From Gnetum montanum (taxonomy: Eukaryota; Streptophyta; Gnetopsida; Gnetales; Gnetaceae), in assembly GCA_015680685.1 (NCBI GenBank), contig MNCI01022113.1, positions 502,945-566,944 on the forward strand: a stretch of DNA of 64,000 bases, written 5' to 3'. The notes below the pieces were generated by a model. It was not told the origin of the DNA, searched no databases, and saw only the letters and a list, made by a program, of their open reading frames with translations. A program made the position numbers and the translations under genes. Below, piece after piece: positions 23,032 to 35,399 of the stretch (position 1 is the stretch's first letter; every line of letters starts with the position of its first letter).

Positions 23032-24538
23032 TGTAGTGACCAAAAACGTTGGTGGCTAGAACACCGAGGTCCATGGGTGCACAACCTAACCCCAAATTTG
23101 CTTGAGGGCTTGCCGAAGGTAGAGATGGGGCACCATGAATGGTCTGGCTGATCAAACACGGTCTCACCATATGCAATGGAGGTGTAGCATGGTTATCTAT
23201 AGTGCTGATGTAAAATAGTGTGAAGTGTGCAGGCAGTGTTTGTGGTGTTAACAGTGTTTATAGTGTCGACAGTGTTGAGCATAGTCACAAGTGCCCAATG
23301 GGGAAAGTGTAGTCAAAAGTTTCAACAAAGTGGATGGTGTCAACACATGTAGACCACCACCCAAGCATAGTTTTAAGCATGGCTATGTAGTAAAATAGCA
23401 AAAAATGCAAGTAACATGTGAAAAATGCAAAGAAAGAGAAAGAGAAGTGGAACACCACCCCAAATGTTGTTGAGTGTAGTTAATACCAAAGGGGGTTAGA
23501 AGGTACATAGTGTACAACAGGTGTAGCAGACAGCATAGTCATAGTCTCTATGGTGTCTGCCCACAAAGATTGGCATTCTACCAAGGTGTATACATCTACC
23601 AAGTTGTCCACCTTGATGTACCATTGACTACGGTGTTCTGTTCAGCTATGGGGGTCTGCAGTGGTCTGCAACTTTGCCTCTTCTTAGTTTGTCAAAATAC
23701 CTTTGGTTTTCTCCCAAGTGCTTCTTAGATTTTGTCAATCCTTTGATTTACCAACCCTAAAAACTTTTAGGGCACAGGTATTTATAGTTCTAGGGTTAGT
23801 GAAAAATGCAAGATGGCTACCACATGGCAAAGGGGACAATTGGGACTACACTCAGTGTAGTCACTATTCATGTAGTGTATCGATGGGGCTAGTGGTGTTG
23901 TGCTTTGTTATGCTCTACCAGCCTCTACGAGATTATGACTATGCTACCAATTGCATATTTGTGCCAAAAAGATCGCAAGGTACCTAAAAATGACACTCAG
24001 AGACTACACTATGCAGGACTACACTCTCCAAGCTCTCACGTGGGGTCAAATGTAGTTACGATTTTGGGGCAAAAGGGAATATAAGAAAGAAGTGTTTTGC
24101 CAACTACTCTTGATAAAGGTGAGTTGACTACGTTTTGGAGCTAAGCCAAACATCATTTTTGTGCTATGGGGACTACTAGAGACTATTTTGGCTAACTATG
24201 CTCTCTACAAGAGGTTGACTACACTCTCGGCTAGGGGAGAGCGTAGTCTCAACACTTAGAAAAATCTTGAAAACATTGACCTTTGGTCGAAGTGCTTGTA
24301 AGAGAGTCAAGGTGTTGGTTCAAGGCTATGTCAACTAAAAAATTGCTATACTACTAGATTGCTTGGTGATGTGCTCTCCTCCCCACCTTCCTTTTTTTGT
24401 AAGGTGAACCTTCTTTGAGCTTTGCACATCACTAAATGCTTACTATGAAGTGCTTCCCATCAAGTGAGTTGCACATCACTAGATGAGCCTTGCTTTTTCA
24501 TTGGTGAAATTGAATTACATTTCTACAACAAGTGTTTC
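23032..24538 (-). repeat. 3' LTR of D
   Basis: Plus strand begins TGTAGTGACCAAAAACG; its counterpart at 48089 begins TGTAGTAACCAAAAACAT. The two share long stretches, for example CACAACCTAACCCCAAAT and AGACTACACTATG. The right end is placed at GTGTTTC (24538), beside a pyrimidine run that reads as a PPT on the minus strand. This copy contains a single unit of the 95-bp repeat (24190-24285) that is amplified in the 5' LTR. The right boundary is less sure than the left. Confidence 0.8.
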
Positions 24539-24550
24539 CTCCCCAAGATC
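24539..24550 (-). other. Putative polypurine tract of D
   Basis: Minus strand TCTTGGGGAGG directly precedes the 3' LTR start (AAACAC…). A second purine run (minus strand GGAAGGTGGGGAGGAGAG, about 24375-24395) lies inside the called LTR and is an alternative. Confidence 0.45.
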
Positions 24551-25074
24551 ACTTATGTTACATCTACTTAGGCTTGGATCAGTTGACAAAGACTTCCCAT
24601 AGGATGACTTATGTTACATCTGCCTTAGGCTGTAAAGCTTGATTTGAAGAGGATGCCATGTGGTCACAACATGTGAGTGTTAAATAGGTTTGCAATTTTT
24701 GCTATGTAGGGAATGAGAGGATATCAAGATATAGGAGTAGATGTGAGTATGCTATAGCAGGATAATAGGGATATGCACTCTTAAGAGGTTTAGCTAGTCC
24801 AATCATGCACATCACGATAGTATGGTGACTTGCTACTATGATGAGATGCACCTTTGCAAGACCTCCCAGGGCTTCATCCTACAAACACAACTCCAAGAAG
24901 ATAAGAAACCACACAGAACACAAATGCAAATAGACTATAGATGGAAAAATGCAAAAGGCCACATTAGCAACATAAGTCGCATAGATTACAAGTGCTTTAT
25001 TTTGGAATTATAGTATGCTCGCTCGCTTTCTTGCAAAAAGATGGAAAAAGTTATTAATGATTGACAACAAATCC

Positions 25075-25430
25075 AATTTAAGGTCTTGGTAGACCATGGC
25101 TTTACTAGTTTGAGGTCCTAGCAGATCAGTGGACCCATTTTAAGGTCTTGGTAGACCGTGCTATGCTCATTTATATCTTAGCAAACTACTCTATGCTAGT
25201 TTAACATCTTAGTGGATGTGTTGTGCCACTTTAGAGTCATGGTGGATTACTAGTTTAAACTCATAATGGACTACCATTTTATAGTCTTAGCGGATGCATG
25301 GTGCTAGTTTAACATAATGACCCAAGGACAAACTATGCCTATTTAATGTCATAGTGAACAAGCTGTGCTAGTTTAATGTCATAGTGGATGAACTGTGGTA
25401 GTTTAATGTCGTAGTGGACGACTGCTTACC
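25075..25430 (-). repeat. Degenerate minisatellite in the D 3' region
   Basis: About ten diverged units of roughly 30-40 bp with the core CTAGTTTAATGTCATAGTGGA (variants: GGTCTTGGTAGACC, CATCTTAGTGGATG, GTCATGGTGGATTA). It sits between the integrase C-terminus and the 3' LTR. No coding potential is seen. Confidence 0.6.
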
Positions 25431-25439
25431 TTACTTGAT

Positions 25440-26560
25440 TGATGTGTGGTGTTTCATGCTAGATATAGTATGGCTTCAAGTGCAAATGGTTTATTGGACT
25501 GGAAAACTCATTTTTATCTTGATTAGTAAGCTTGAATGCTCCATTTTCATAGGCCTTAGTGACTAGAAAAGGCCCTTCCTATTTGGCTGAGAATTTATCT
25601 GTAGGTTCATGAATGACCTTGACAACTAGGTTCCCTTTCCTAATCAGATGCTGATGCTAGTTGTGATGATGCTTTTGTTTTTCCCTTTCTTAATACCACT
25701 TGATGTGATCAAGCATACGCATGTGCTCCTCCTCTATTGAGTCAAGGTCAACAGTTCTCAACTAGTTGTTCTTACCTTCATTGATGAAGTTCAAGAGGAT
25801 TACCCAAAGCAATGGAACCTACAATTCAAGTGGAAAAAATACTTCAAATCAATAGGCAAGGAAATAAAGCATCATACCTATTGCTATTCAATGCATCATG
25901 TAGTAGGCCCAAAGTGCATAGACTAGCTAATCATGCCATTGTCATTTGTTGTTGCTTAGCATCTTCTTAAGGACATTGAAGATGACCTTGTTAGTGGCCT
26001 ATACTTAGCTATTTTCCTGAGGGTAGTATGGTGATGAAAAGAAGTGATTGATGCCAAAGTGTCCACCTTGGTGCTGCTAAACTATGGTCCATTGTCTATC
26101 ACTATGGTCATGGGCAAACAAAAACAGGTCACTATGTTGTCCAACACAAACTTGCAATCCTACTGTGATGTTGTCTTCCTAAAGAGAATAGCTTCAACCC
26201 ACTTGGTAAAATATTCCATTGCAATTATTATTTAGCTATGTCATATAGAGAACTTAGGCATTATTGGGTCTGATGATGTCTAGGCCCTAATGTTGGAACA
26301 ACCATGTGATTTGCATTATATGCAATTTAGTTGGTGACATGTATATTAAGTTTCTATGCTACTGACAAGTGTCACATGTTTTGACCTTCTAGATGCAATT
26401 TCTCTTCATCTAAGGCTAATAGTAGCCTAGCCATCTAATTTTTGTGGCAATTTCCCTAGGTGCTATGTGACCTCCACAGAGTCCTTCATGGACTTGCTCA
26501 ACAATTGATTTTGCTTCATTTTTGCTTACGCAAGTTAGTAGTATGCCATCATAAGATCTA
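25440..26560 (-). pseudogene. D integrase remnant
   Basis: From right to left: an H2C2 zinc region (VHEGLCGGHIAPREIATKI … CDTCQ, about 26520-26380), a core with first Asp in HWGLDIIRPNN (about 26270), a damaged second Asp region (SDRQWTIV), and the third position where the usual GQVEATN reads S-stop-V-stop-ATN, so the catalytic Glu codon is a stop. The C-terminal domain follows (GNLVVKVIHEPTDKFSAK, EGPFLVTKAYENGAFKL, about 25640-25480). It would have inserted D cDNA. Confidence 0.75.
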
Positions 26561-27240
26561 CGACATAACATGTTATCACCCATGATGACATACTACCATG
26601 AATGTTTGCATACTATGTCCTTTTGAGCAGCAATTAAGTGTTTCCAGGGCTCACCTTGTAGAAGGTACACCTTAATATCATTATACCAATGTTTTGAATA
26701 GGTATTGCTAACTGTGGCTATGGATGCATCTTCAATAGTTTGCATGATAGGTGTAGTCCAATCTACCACTAAGGTGGACAATGTGTTGAACATGCTAGGT
26801 GCTATGCTAAGGGCTAAAGTTACAAGTGCATCAACTATGGCATTTTTTCTTTAGGGAACATGTTGGACATTAGCAACTACAAAGTGTTGGAGCAAGTGTT
26901 TTTCCAAGTTGCAGTAAGGCTGTAAATGTTGTGCTTTATAGATGTAAACCTCTGTTACCTAATCAACCACTAGTTATGAATCACCTTGGATTACTATGGG
27001 TTGGATCCCTAGGTCACATGTTGCAAGGATGCCTCATAGGAGACCTTTGTACTCCACCACATTGTTGGTACAAGGAAATGTGAAACGATATGCAAGGGGT
27101 CTGATCTCCTCAAAGGGAAATGTGATAATAGTAGCAGTGCTACCTCCTTGAGAGGCTGAAGCTCTGTCAAAATGTAAGAGTTCCTTATAATTGTCAGGCA
27201 CTTGGCTAATACTGCTAACATGCTCATCTAGGGACTCAAG
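26560..27240 (-). pseudogene. D second RNase H (archaeal-type, aRH) remnant
   Basis: Minus-strand translation: LLHFDRASASQGG (first catalytic Asp region, normally F-D-G-A), FPCTNNVVEYKGLL (the TNN..EY landmark with the catalytic Glu), VIQGDS-stop-LVVD (third acidic region), then KNAIVDALVTLAL. The 'TNN.AEY' signature separates this domain from the normal Ty3/gypsy RNase H, also present at 27280-27780. The extra RNase H copy is a defining trait of the Tat/Ogre lineage. The open piece is 27034-27318. Confidence 0.8.
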
Positions 27241-27279
27241 GTCTATGGTATCTTGATCATCTACTGTTGAAGCCATGAG

Positions 27280-27780
27280 TTGTGTGGCTATAGCTTGACC
27301 TTTCATTATGGCTTGCATGACATAATGTAGGTCAAACTCTGCTATTATTGCTTTCCATCATGCAATGAAATTACTTTCATAGATATTCATTGTTATAGCT
27401 TGAAGTACATTGTTCTTGCAAATGATATTAACCTAGTAGTGGAATAGGTAATGCCTTCATTTCTTTAGTAAGAATACTAGGGCAAGGCAACACTTTTTCA
27501 CGTCATTGTATCTCATTTCATGGGCTACTAATGCATGGCTTAAGTAGTAGACTAGGATCTCTATGCCATCATCTCACTTTTGGCAAAGCAGAGAAGCAAT
27601 GAACATGTTAGAAGTAGTAAGGTAGATGTTAAAAGGCTTATCTCCTTGCGAAGGGTGAATCGTAGGCAGTTGTGCTAACTCTTGCTTAATGTTATCAAAT
27701 GCTTGCTAACACTGAGCTGTCCACTTGAAGTGGGCTCCTTTCTTGAGTAAATGTTGCATTGGTTGTAGCTTGTTGGTTAA
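27280..27780 (-). pseudogene. D RT connection and first RNase H remnant
   Basis: Continuous minus-strand similarity: RFITWLTNKLQPMQHLLKKG, HFKWTAQC-stop-QAFDNIK, PFNIYLTTSNMFIASLL, YLSHALVAHEMRYNDVKK, CCLALVFLLKKWRHYL. These are the RT thumb/connection and RNase HI landmarks of Ty3/gypsy Pol (…F.WT.EC..AF..LK … YDVSESAVGAVL-like … S..L..AE.RY…LALV.A…L.HY). It lies between RT (27780-28480) and aRH (26560-27240). Confidence 0.8.
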
Positions 27781-28891
27781 CCAAGTGATAAACCTGCATA
27801 TGAATTATAGTCTACATTACAACCCTCATAGCTCCTTAAGGTTAGCCGATGGCACTAAGTTGGTTATGGCCTTAACCTTATCGAGGTCTATGCGTATACC
27901 TACTTTAAATACAACAAAGCCTAGCATCCTACTTGTTCTAACACCAAAAACATACTTCTTGGGGTTTAGCCTAAGCTCGTGTTTTAGGCAACATTTAAAT
28001 TACTAAGTCTAAGTCATTCACATGGTTGTGGGCCACTTTAGACTTAACCACAATATCATCTATGTAGTCATTGAGTAAACTAAGCATGTAGTCACTAAAG
28101 ATGTACATCATTATGTAGCAAAACATACCCCAAGGGGTCATAAAGGTTGTACTAAGTTGGTGCTTAGGATTGATCCTAATCTGGTTGTAGCCTAAGAACC
28201 TATCCATAAAGGACAACAAGGCATGCCCAGCGATGGTATCAATCAGTTGATTGATACTAGGCAATGAGAAGTCATCTTTGATGGTTGCCTTGTTTAGGTC
28301 TCAAAAGTCTATGCAAATGTGTAAACTTCCATTTTTCATAGGCACAACCATGATGTTGGAGACCTAGTCTACATAGTCAATAGCTCGAATGAAACCATAT
28401 TTGTAAAGCTTGGTGATCTCATCATGAACTACCAACACCACCTCAAGTTCAACCTTATGTGCTTTTTGCATAACTGGTTTGATGTAGGAATTAAGGATGA
28501 TGTTATGCTAGACTACCTAGGGATCTAGGCCTAACATGTCCTCATATGACCATGAAAATGCTTTAATGTTATCATTAAGCACTCTAGCAATGTCTTGAGC
28601 ATATTGGGGTTCTAGCGAGGAGCTTAGTTTTAGCATTTTTGCCTCACCATTATGTGCTGCCATAGAAATATCAACAAGGGGATCATCTACGATGTCCCCT
28701 ATCTCCAAGTCAAGGGCCTTAACTAGATGATTGGTGTAGTCTAGTGGTGCTTCTACAAATGCTATGTACTCATTGTAGGCTATAGGCTTGAGGTCTATGC
28801 AATGAGGGTCAATGCACTGCTTAGGGTCACCATGAGGCCTTGTGAGGACTAAAGGTGGGAAGATCTGCTTGTGCATAGCCATGTTGTATTC
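27780..28891 (-). pseudogene. D reverse transcriptase remnant with N-terminal Pol segment
   Basis: The N-terminal segment is open at 28517-28882 (121 codons): LDLEIGDIVDDPLVDISM … LEPQYAQDIARVLNDNIKAF, then WSYEDMLGLDP. The palm is open at 27995-28264 and has LPSINQLIDTIAGHALLSFM, then YNQIRINP, TTFMTPWGMFCY, and the catalytic box YIDDIVVKS with both Asp intact (28055-28066). A short deletion has removed part of the palm before YIDD. The coding start at 28891 coincides with a strong 3' splice-site match on the minus strand. Confidence 0.85.
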
Positions 28892-28915
28892 CTATAAAAT
28901 AAACCAAAAAAACAT
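28892..28915 (-). promoter_or_regulatory. Probable 3' splice site just upstream of the D RT exon
   Basis: Minus strand TTTTTTTGGTTTATTTTATAG|G, then AATACAACATGGC: a T-rich tract ending TAG with Pol coding starting at once. Ogre elements have an intron between protease and RT that must be removed to express Pol. The matching donor near 43.8 kb is not clear (candidates AAG|GTTGTC and TAG|GTGCTT, about 43824-43855). Confidence 0.5.
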
Positions 28916-29099
28916 GAAGTGCCACTTATTTGACAAAGTTAATATGCATGAATAAGAAAAGCAATCTAATGAAATTTTCCTAAGTATGCATGTAAGTTGC
29001 TATGGGAGGTAAACATGTTTGTGCAAGTTTTTTGCCTCAACAGGCTGTGGACACATCAAACATGTCATTCCAAGGAGGGCAAATCATGTTTTGAAGTGT

Positions 29100-30660
29100 A
29101 ATTAACTTGTATGTTTGCAAGGCAGTGAAAAATCATGGTGTTGGGCTAAGTATGATTAACTACGTTCTCACCCAACTATGCTCTCCACTGGGCGTTTGGT
29201 GGGAAGTGTAGTCCAAGGTTGGTGGATCATTAAATGACCCCAAGAGGATATATAGGCATAATTTTACCATGGTAACTTGTCATTTTCTTTACCTTTAATG
29301 CAATGCTAAGAGTGTATTCTTACTGCTACTTCTACCTTTGGTGATGGTTGGGGGAAGATGACGCACCGAAGCACATGCACTCATCCAAGGCTAGTGAATG
29401 TTGCCATGGGAGTGAGAGCACTGAGTCACCTACCATAGGTGCATGTGGAGGAGAGGAGGTTGTCAGTGTCAGCCAAGTACACTGACTAAACTCTCCCCCT
29501 TGCTTTAATTTTTTCTATTTTTGTGTGAGGCCTTTGCAGGTTTGTGGCTACATGAGGTTAAGGATTTGCACATGTGTTGCATGACATAGCCATGGGGTCC
29601 ATAGCCACCATTAAGCACTACAGCATGGCTACAAGGGCCATGGCTACCATCATGTGTCATGGCACTACCACAAGGGACCACAACTACAATTGCACGTCAT
29701 TGTTATTTTTTCCAGCAGTAGGGAGGGCATGGCAGCAGAAAGGGTTTTGCAACACTGAGGGAGGTTTTCTATTTTCTTTTTGTTTTGTATGGTGTGGGGC
29801 TTAGGGTTGGGGGTTTTAGGATTGTAGGGTTTAGGGCCTCATGCGTTATGCACCACAACACAGCCTCGTGGATCATGGCCACCATTGCACATTATGGCAC
29901 AGTTTCATGGGACCATGGTTGTGATTACATGCCACATTGTTTCCAGTTCTTTTTTTGTGTGTTTTTAGAGACTATATGGCTTAAGGTCCTATGTGTTTTG
30001 CATTGTGGCATGGCTGCAAGGACCATAGCCAGTGTCACATACTATGGCACAACTATGATCTATACCATGTTTTTTGTGGATGCTTGAGGCTCTGTGTATT
30101 ATGCACCATGGCTCGGCCACAGGGTCCTTGGTTTTAGCAATGGTAGGGGAAAAAAGATCTGTTCTTTTTATGTTATCTTTGCATGCTCTTTTCTTTCCCT
30201 TTCTTGTCTTTTTTTGTTTTTTATCATTGCAAGGATAGCCCTGCAGACTATACTCTAGTATGCAAGTCTAGGGATGTTAGCACCGCGAGTGGGATTTTGG
30301 CACTTTGAGAACTATGCCTAGGGTAGTGACAATGAGGGAGAGGGAGGGCCATGGTAGAACACGATGAGTGTGGTGGTGCGTCAATGCGTGGATACTATGC
30401 TCTCCATGGCCATGGGTTGAAATTACGCTCTCTACACATCAAGAGTTGAGAGGGTAGTTACTACAAGTGTTAATCAAAATTTTAGAGGGTTAGTTAAAAT
30501 TTCTATTTCTAGGACTACGCTCTTCATTGAGGTAGTCTAGAGTTAGAAAAAAATTTGTTAATCTTGGGTGATGTTAATCATGCAAAGTATGTTGTACCCC
30601 AATGAGTGCTGGGCGCATCAAACAAGTTAATTGACATCCTATACCCATGGGGCCCTAGGG
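29100..30660 (+). repeat. Diverged repeats in the D intronic region, upstream of the antisense gene
   Basis: Two kinds of repeat. From 29570 to 30130 a motif like GCATGGCTACAAGGACCATAG with CACCATTGCACATTATGGCAC recurs at least four times (29573, 29850, 30000, 30095). At about 29155-29215, 30390-30450 and 30520-30545 copies of ACTATGCTCTCC-like motifs occur, the same motif that dominates the D LTR and leader. No coding sequence is seen. Confidence 0.5.
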
Positions 30661-30781
30661 TGTATTGTCAAATTTAGGCATTTTGCTAATTTATGTTAAT
30701 AATTTATAATATGTATATCAAAATTTTGCATCTATGCATGTATACTAATGCTTTGTCTGTTTCTTGGTGATTATAGAATGT

Positions 30782-31182
30782 TTCTAAAACCCATTTTGAT
30801 CGTGGTTGAGCTCATGTGCATCTTGTGTTGCATAAGCAAACCTATCCCCAACACCCCTATGCCTAATTTGTGAGTCAATCATTAGGAGATGTGGTTCCAA
30901 CTAAGAGCTTAAGAGCTCTTGGAGTACCTATTATAACAATTCAATGTGATCATGTGATCACACTTGATGGTTAAGGCTGCTAGTGCTATCATTAAGATGT
31001 TGGTACCTGAGGCTAACCAGAGCATCATGAAGTTTATCCTAGATGAGTTCACTGCTAATGTTGATGGGGCATGAGGCTCAAGTAGAGGTCCTAGAAGCAT
31101 TCGGTAGTTATCCAAAGTATGCTGCATGATGGGGTTTGCTTGTTATAACAAGAATAATACCCTTTTTATCGCACAGCGGTTG
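30782..31182 (+). pseudogene. D antisense gene, first visible exon
   Basis: Unrecognised protein on the strand opposite to D gag-pol. After an acceptor-like GGTGATTATAG an ATG at about 30779 opens MFLKPILIVVELMCI. The frame runs with a few stops through MLVPEANQSIMKFILDEFTA and FACYNKNNTLFIAQRLHT to the C insertion site; beyond C the reading continues from 39977. So C landed inside this gene. Confidence 0.4.
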
Positions 31183-31187
31183 CATAC

Positions 31188-32048
31188 TGATGAGTGGCGA
31201 GGTACCCCTACACTCAACCATATGAATACGAGTGTTTCATGCACAATCCAGTTGAACTCCGCAGATGGGCTAGTTGTGGTATCTAGATAGTTGATCGTTG
31301 ATCACAGTTCACTGCCCTCCCACCTGGACTAGTATTTGCTTTGTCAGGTATGGTTTAGTCTAGAGTGATGTGTATGATTTGTTCCTAAACTAATGCTACT
31401 CCTAGAGACAATGGAAAATAATCTTTAATTAAGCTAGGAGGAAAGGGGAGAGAGAGTTAAACTAATAGGAGATAGGGAAAGAGAATCTAAGCTAGCCTAA
31501 GTACGATGAGCATCCATTCCTTAATCATCCGTACACATCTCAGACCTCATGCATGACTACCACTAGGATTACCAAGCACATGGCACAAGTACGCTACTGG
31601 GATACCAAGTAGTCACACGTAGATGTTCGTGATTAAGTCATACTCATTCCATGTTTAATAATAATAAATAATGATAACAATTAAATAATTAAACTAAGTG
31701 AATGCTGCAATGTTGAAGTAATCTCAATCTTTATTTCTGGTCATGTGCATGTCCAAGTATGTCACACTCAAATAAAGATGTCGTACAATTACAATCATCA
31801 CATTGCAAGCATGCACTGGGAGAAAGGGTTGAGAAGAACTAAAAATGAAAACTAAAAGACTACTCTAACTTTCCTATCTTCACTTACTTCTTTTCCTCTG
31901 TGCGCCTACATGTGTATTTATAGGCCTACACAAGAGTCATGATATTATGTACCTGATATCATTACTTAGGTTGTGATATTGCATACCTGATATCGTAGAT
32001 TTGATATCAAGGGTCCAATATCGAAGCCCAATGAATTGTGATTCATCA
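31188..32048 (-). repeat. 3' LTR of C
   Basis: Plus strand TGATGAGTGGCGAGGTACCC … TGATTCATCA. It is followed by the family tail (TACCCTCACGACTGAATGAA…CTCATCCTCGAGT). U3 at the right end has GTATTTATAGGCC (about 31912) and GATATT/GATATC motifs to 32030. Confidence 0.93.
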
Positions 32049-32199
32049 TACCCTCACGACTGAATGAAAACTCATCCTCGAGTCAAAAAAAATAAGAACA
32101 AACCCCATCGATTACATAGTGGATAGGTATGGGATTATTAACTGACTAGGAATTTATTCATGCCGAAATGGAGAACTCAATAGAACAAAATTGGGACAC

Positions 32200-35002
32200 A
32201 ATACAAAATTACAAAATTGTAAACTATATTTGGCTCATGTGGTTCCAGGTGGTAGTGGCTCCTCTATGGGTTATGTCCCCTTGTCCTATGTTCCAAGTTT
32301 TGGAATTTGATGACTTTGAAGTAGTTCCTGGAGCTTTTCCTCTTCCATTCAGGAATCCTGTGCCATCCATGCTAATGCTCCAATGTTTGATGGAGTCGGC
32401 ACCTCCCATGGGCATGGTAGTTGCAGGAACATATTATTTGCTTTTACGTACCAGGCTGCAAACAACCATCATTCCTCCTCATAGGCTCTATCTTTATCTC
32501 TATACTCTTGAAAATCTGTAATTCATCGAGCCAAGTTTGCTACAACGACTCTCTAGCCTTGGTAGCTAGTCTTAACCACCTCTAGTTCAGAATTTGCAAC
32601 TTCTAGCTTCTACAGCATTTTCTTGTGCTCTGCAAATTTTGGTTCATATTTGGTGTAGGTGGTAACTAACTAATTCTTGAGCTCTATTATCAGGTGTCTA
32701 TTGTCCACATGGCTAAATTCGCATACTGCAAATTTTCCAATTCCATGTACTCTGTGAGGTCTTGAATCTACAGGTCCGAACTTTTAAGGTCCACCTAGTG
32801 GGCAAATGCATATGTGTCCAATATGGCCGGCCAATCAGTGTGTTGAGCACTAAAAGTGTTGATGTGGGCCTTGGCCGTATGGATCTCCTTCTCGATGACT
32901 TGCTTGTACATTCCCACCTAGTCTCTGAAGTGTTTCTTTAATTTCTCATGCCACTTGACCTCGTTTTGCCGTGTGCTTATTTCAATGGTTATCTTCTGAA
33001 GGATTGCGTGTACCTCCTCCATTGAGAGGGTTCGATTCTCTTTGGCCAAACAGTTCATGTCTTGGTTGACCCTGACCAACTGTTCTCATAATTGCTGAAA
33101 TTTTTCCTTAAGAACATTTTTCTATTTTTCCATAGTGGTCAACCGAAGGTTGTCAGCAGTGAGCTGTTTATTCTCTTCTTGTAAAGCTCTGAGTGCCTTA
33201 CCGTGTGGGTAGGTTTTCGCTTGTGCCTTGGAGGCATCCCAATTGACCTTCTCTTTCTCCTCCACCACTCTTGTATTGTCAACCAATAATTCTAAAGGTA
33301 TCCAACTAGTCTACGAGAACAAACTGAGAGGGGTCCCATTGTGCAGCTTGCAGGGTTACGAGCCTTTCTTGGAGTCTTGCCAACTCTGCTTCTGCATGCT
33401 CAACCCTGATCTCTGCCATGACCAACTTCCCTTTGGTGGAGATGAGGTCTAATTATGCTACCATAACATCTTGTGGTATGTCAAACAAGGACATCATTAC
33501 TTGTCCTTTTTGCAGCAACCAATCAAGCACATCCTCATACTTCACAGCAGTCATCGAGGGACTAACCAAAGTTTGAGCATCATGTACTCCAGTGAAATCT
33601 ACTGGTGGCATAACATGGATGTTAAAAGATTATTTGATGTGGTCTGTGATCACTTCTGCGACTCCTGCTACACCCTAGTGCTACATGACCACCACTATGG
33701 CCCCTTCACCTATTTCCAATTACACCTAGAAAGACACAATGTTCCCTAAAATTTTTTGTGACCAATGAGTCTCCCCTCCTCCTATTTGGATGGACACCTC
33801 ACCCTGTGCATGATCAATAGAAACTGAGGATTGTATGGTGTCATCAATGATATGGAAGAGATTAGCATCATCATGACTTCCCCAACTAACTGTCTCAGCA
33901 ATGGCCCTGAGGTGGTTCATCGACAGTCAGTAATCCTGCAGCGATGGTGGCTGTTAATCTCGCTAGCTCGTGTTGGGCCCTGCTTCTTGTTTTCAACTGG
34001 GCCTTGTGCTTGGAAGATGGCTAGGCTCTACAATTTGAGTTGTAGTTGGCCCCACCATCTGTTCTTGCTCTTGCTCTGGCTCTAGTGTCTCACCAACACT
34101 TTTCCTTGGAGCTAGTGGCTTCAATAGTTCAATGAATGAAGCATTTTGGGCTCTTCTGGGGATGTCATTGGTGTACCCTAGAATTCCAGCACACTTGCAT
34201 AGCTTCTTGATGAGACAAGGGAAGGGCAACGTGAACTTCCCTATCTTGCATTCTTCAAACCACCTCAAGATCTCCATGAGATACAAATCAGGAAGGTTAG
34301 CATTATCCTTTCCCATCAATATCATACTTCCTTTTGCCACATATGTTGAAATCTTGTTTAATCCTCTTGTGGGGAAGATGTGATAAGTACTAATCTTGAA
34401 ATATATCCTTTCCTCCAATGTCAACTCTCCATATGTCTTATCTTCTCTATCATATGTCCTCTTCAACCAAGTCTTACGTGTATCCGCATTGGAGTGAGTG
34501 GGCATGTGAGCAACTTTTGGTCCTAAATTTGGAAGGTTTAACACTTCTGAGATGGTCTTGACAAAAAAATCTATAAACACACCACCAATGTCAATTGTGG
34601 TGCCTTCTTCCTTATTGTGCCAAAGTTGGTACGTTTCTCCTAAGTACCAAGCACTGCTATCGAAGAGGATAGGCCATAATGGGGACCCTTTGAGTTGGTC
34701 CCTAACAGCCTCAAGATAAAATTCTATGAAAGGTCCAAAGTTCAATTTCACAATCACTACAGTCAACATGGACCTTTCACAAATGGCCTAAACACATTTT
34801 GGGGACAACATGAGGTGTTTTCCCCATTCAGGCGCTACAGCAGCTCCTCATTCTGCCTATCCCGATTGTATAATAGCAGGAGTCTCTTAATGGGTACTAA
34901 ATGATTGCACCTCCTACTCTACATGTTGTTAGGTAGATGCCTACCCTCTATTCCTCCTAGGTCACTTAGACACACCTTGAGAGGGTCCTTCTTGTTGTCC
35001 AT
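32200..35002 (-). pseudogene. C accessory ORF: helical domain plus coiled coil, partly intact
   Basis: Unrecognised protein, not gag or pol, in the sense orientation of C. Reading starts at ATG 35002 (MDNKKDPLKVCLSDLGGIEG), has two stops and a frameshift, then 258 uninterrupted codons (34769-33993), the longest intact frame in the window. Landmarks: PLWPILFDSSAWYLGETYQL, TISEVLNLPNLGPKV, RIYFKISTYHIFPTRGLNKI, KFTLPFPCLIKKLCKCAGI, then Glu/Gln-rich EPEQEQEQ. After stops, a Lys/Glu/Gln-rich coiled coil follows (about 33300-32650: LRALQEENKQLTADNLRL). The layout resembles plant 'putative transposon protein'/plant-mobile-domain-like ORFs carried by LTR elements; that label is inference. No transmembrane segment or nuclease motif is seen. 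Confidence 0.6.
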
Positions 35003-35399
35003 GCTTTGGGATCATCTGCAATCACACGGGGCCAGTCATTAGTAAGGTTGCTTACCAAAGTTAAGTTATACCTTACTTCTTGCCTTAATGAATTTGTTTC
35101 TTATTCTATGTAAATTAAAGTTAGAAATTTTTTGTAAAAATATCCCCAAAAATTTTTAATATTTGGCCCCCTTTGATTAGGTGGCTTCACATTTAATTTC
35201 CTGGTATAAGTGATGAGATGAAATTGTTTTTGACACATGTTTATCATTTTTCATAATCAATTACCCTTGATAGTGTCCTTTAGAAAATGATGAATTTCAA
35301 AAATTTTATGCACAATTCAAAGTGTACCCCTCCCCCACGACTAACCTGAACACTCCAGGTTCTGGTAGGTTTGAACAAAATCAAAATCAAAGAATTAGT

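Noticed and set aside
24375-24395. Polypurine tract of D here instead of 24539-24550
   Set aside because: It would leave out LTR sequence towards GTGTTTC, which agrees with the right LTR end GTGTTTCA next to a proven TSD; kept only as an alternative.
33228-34383. Several plus-strand frames in element C
   Set aside because: They are shadows of the minus-strand accessory ORF and its coiled coil.
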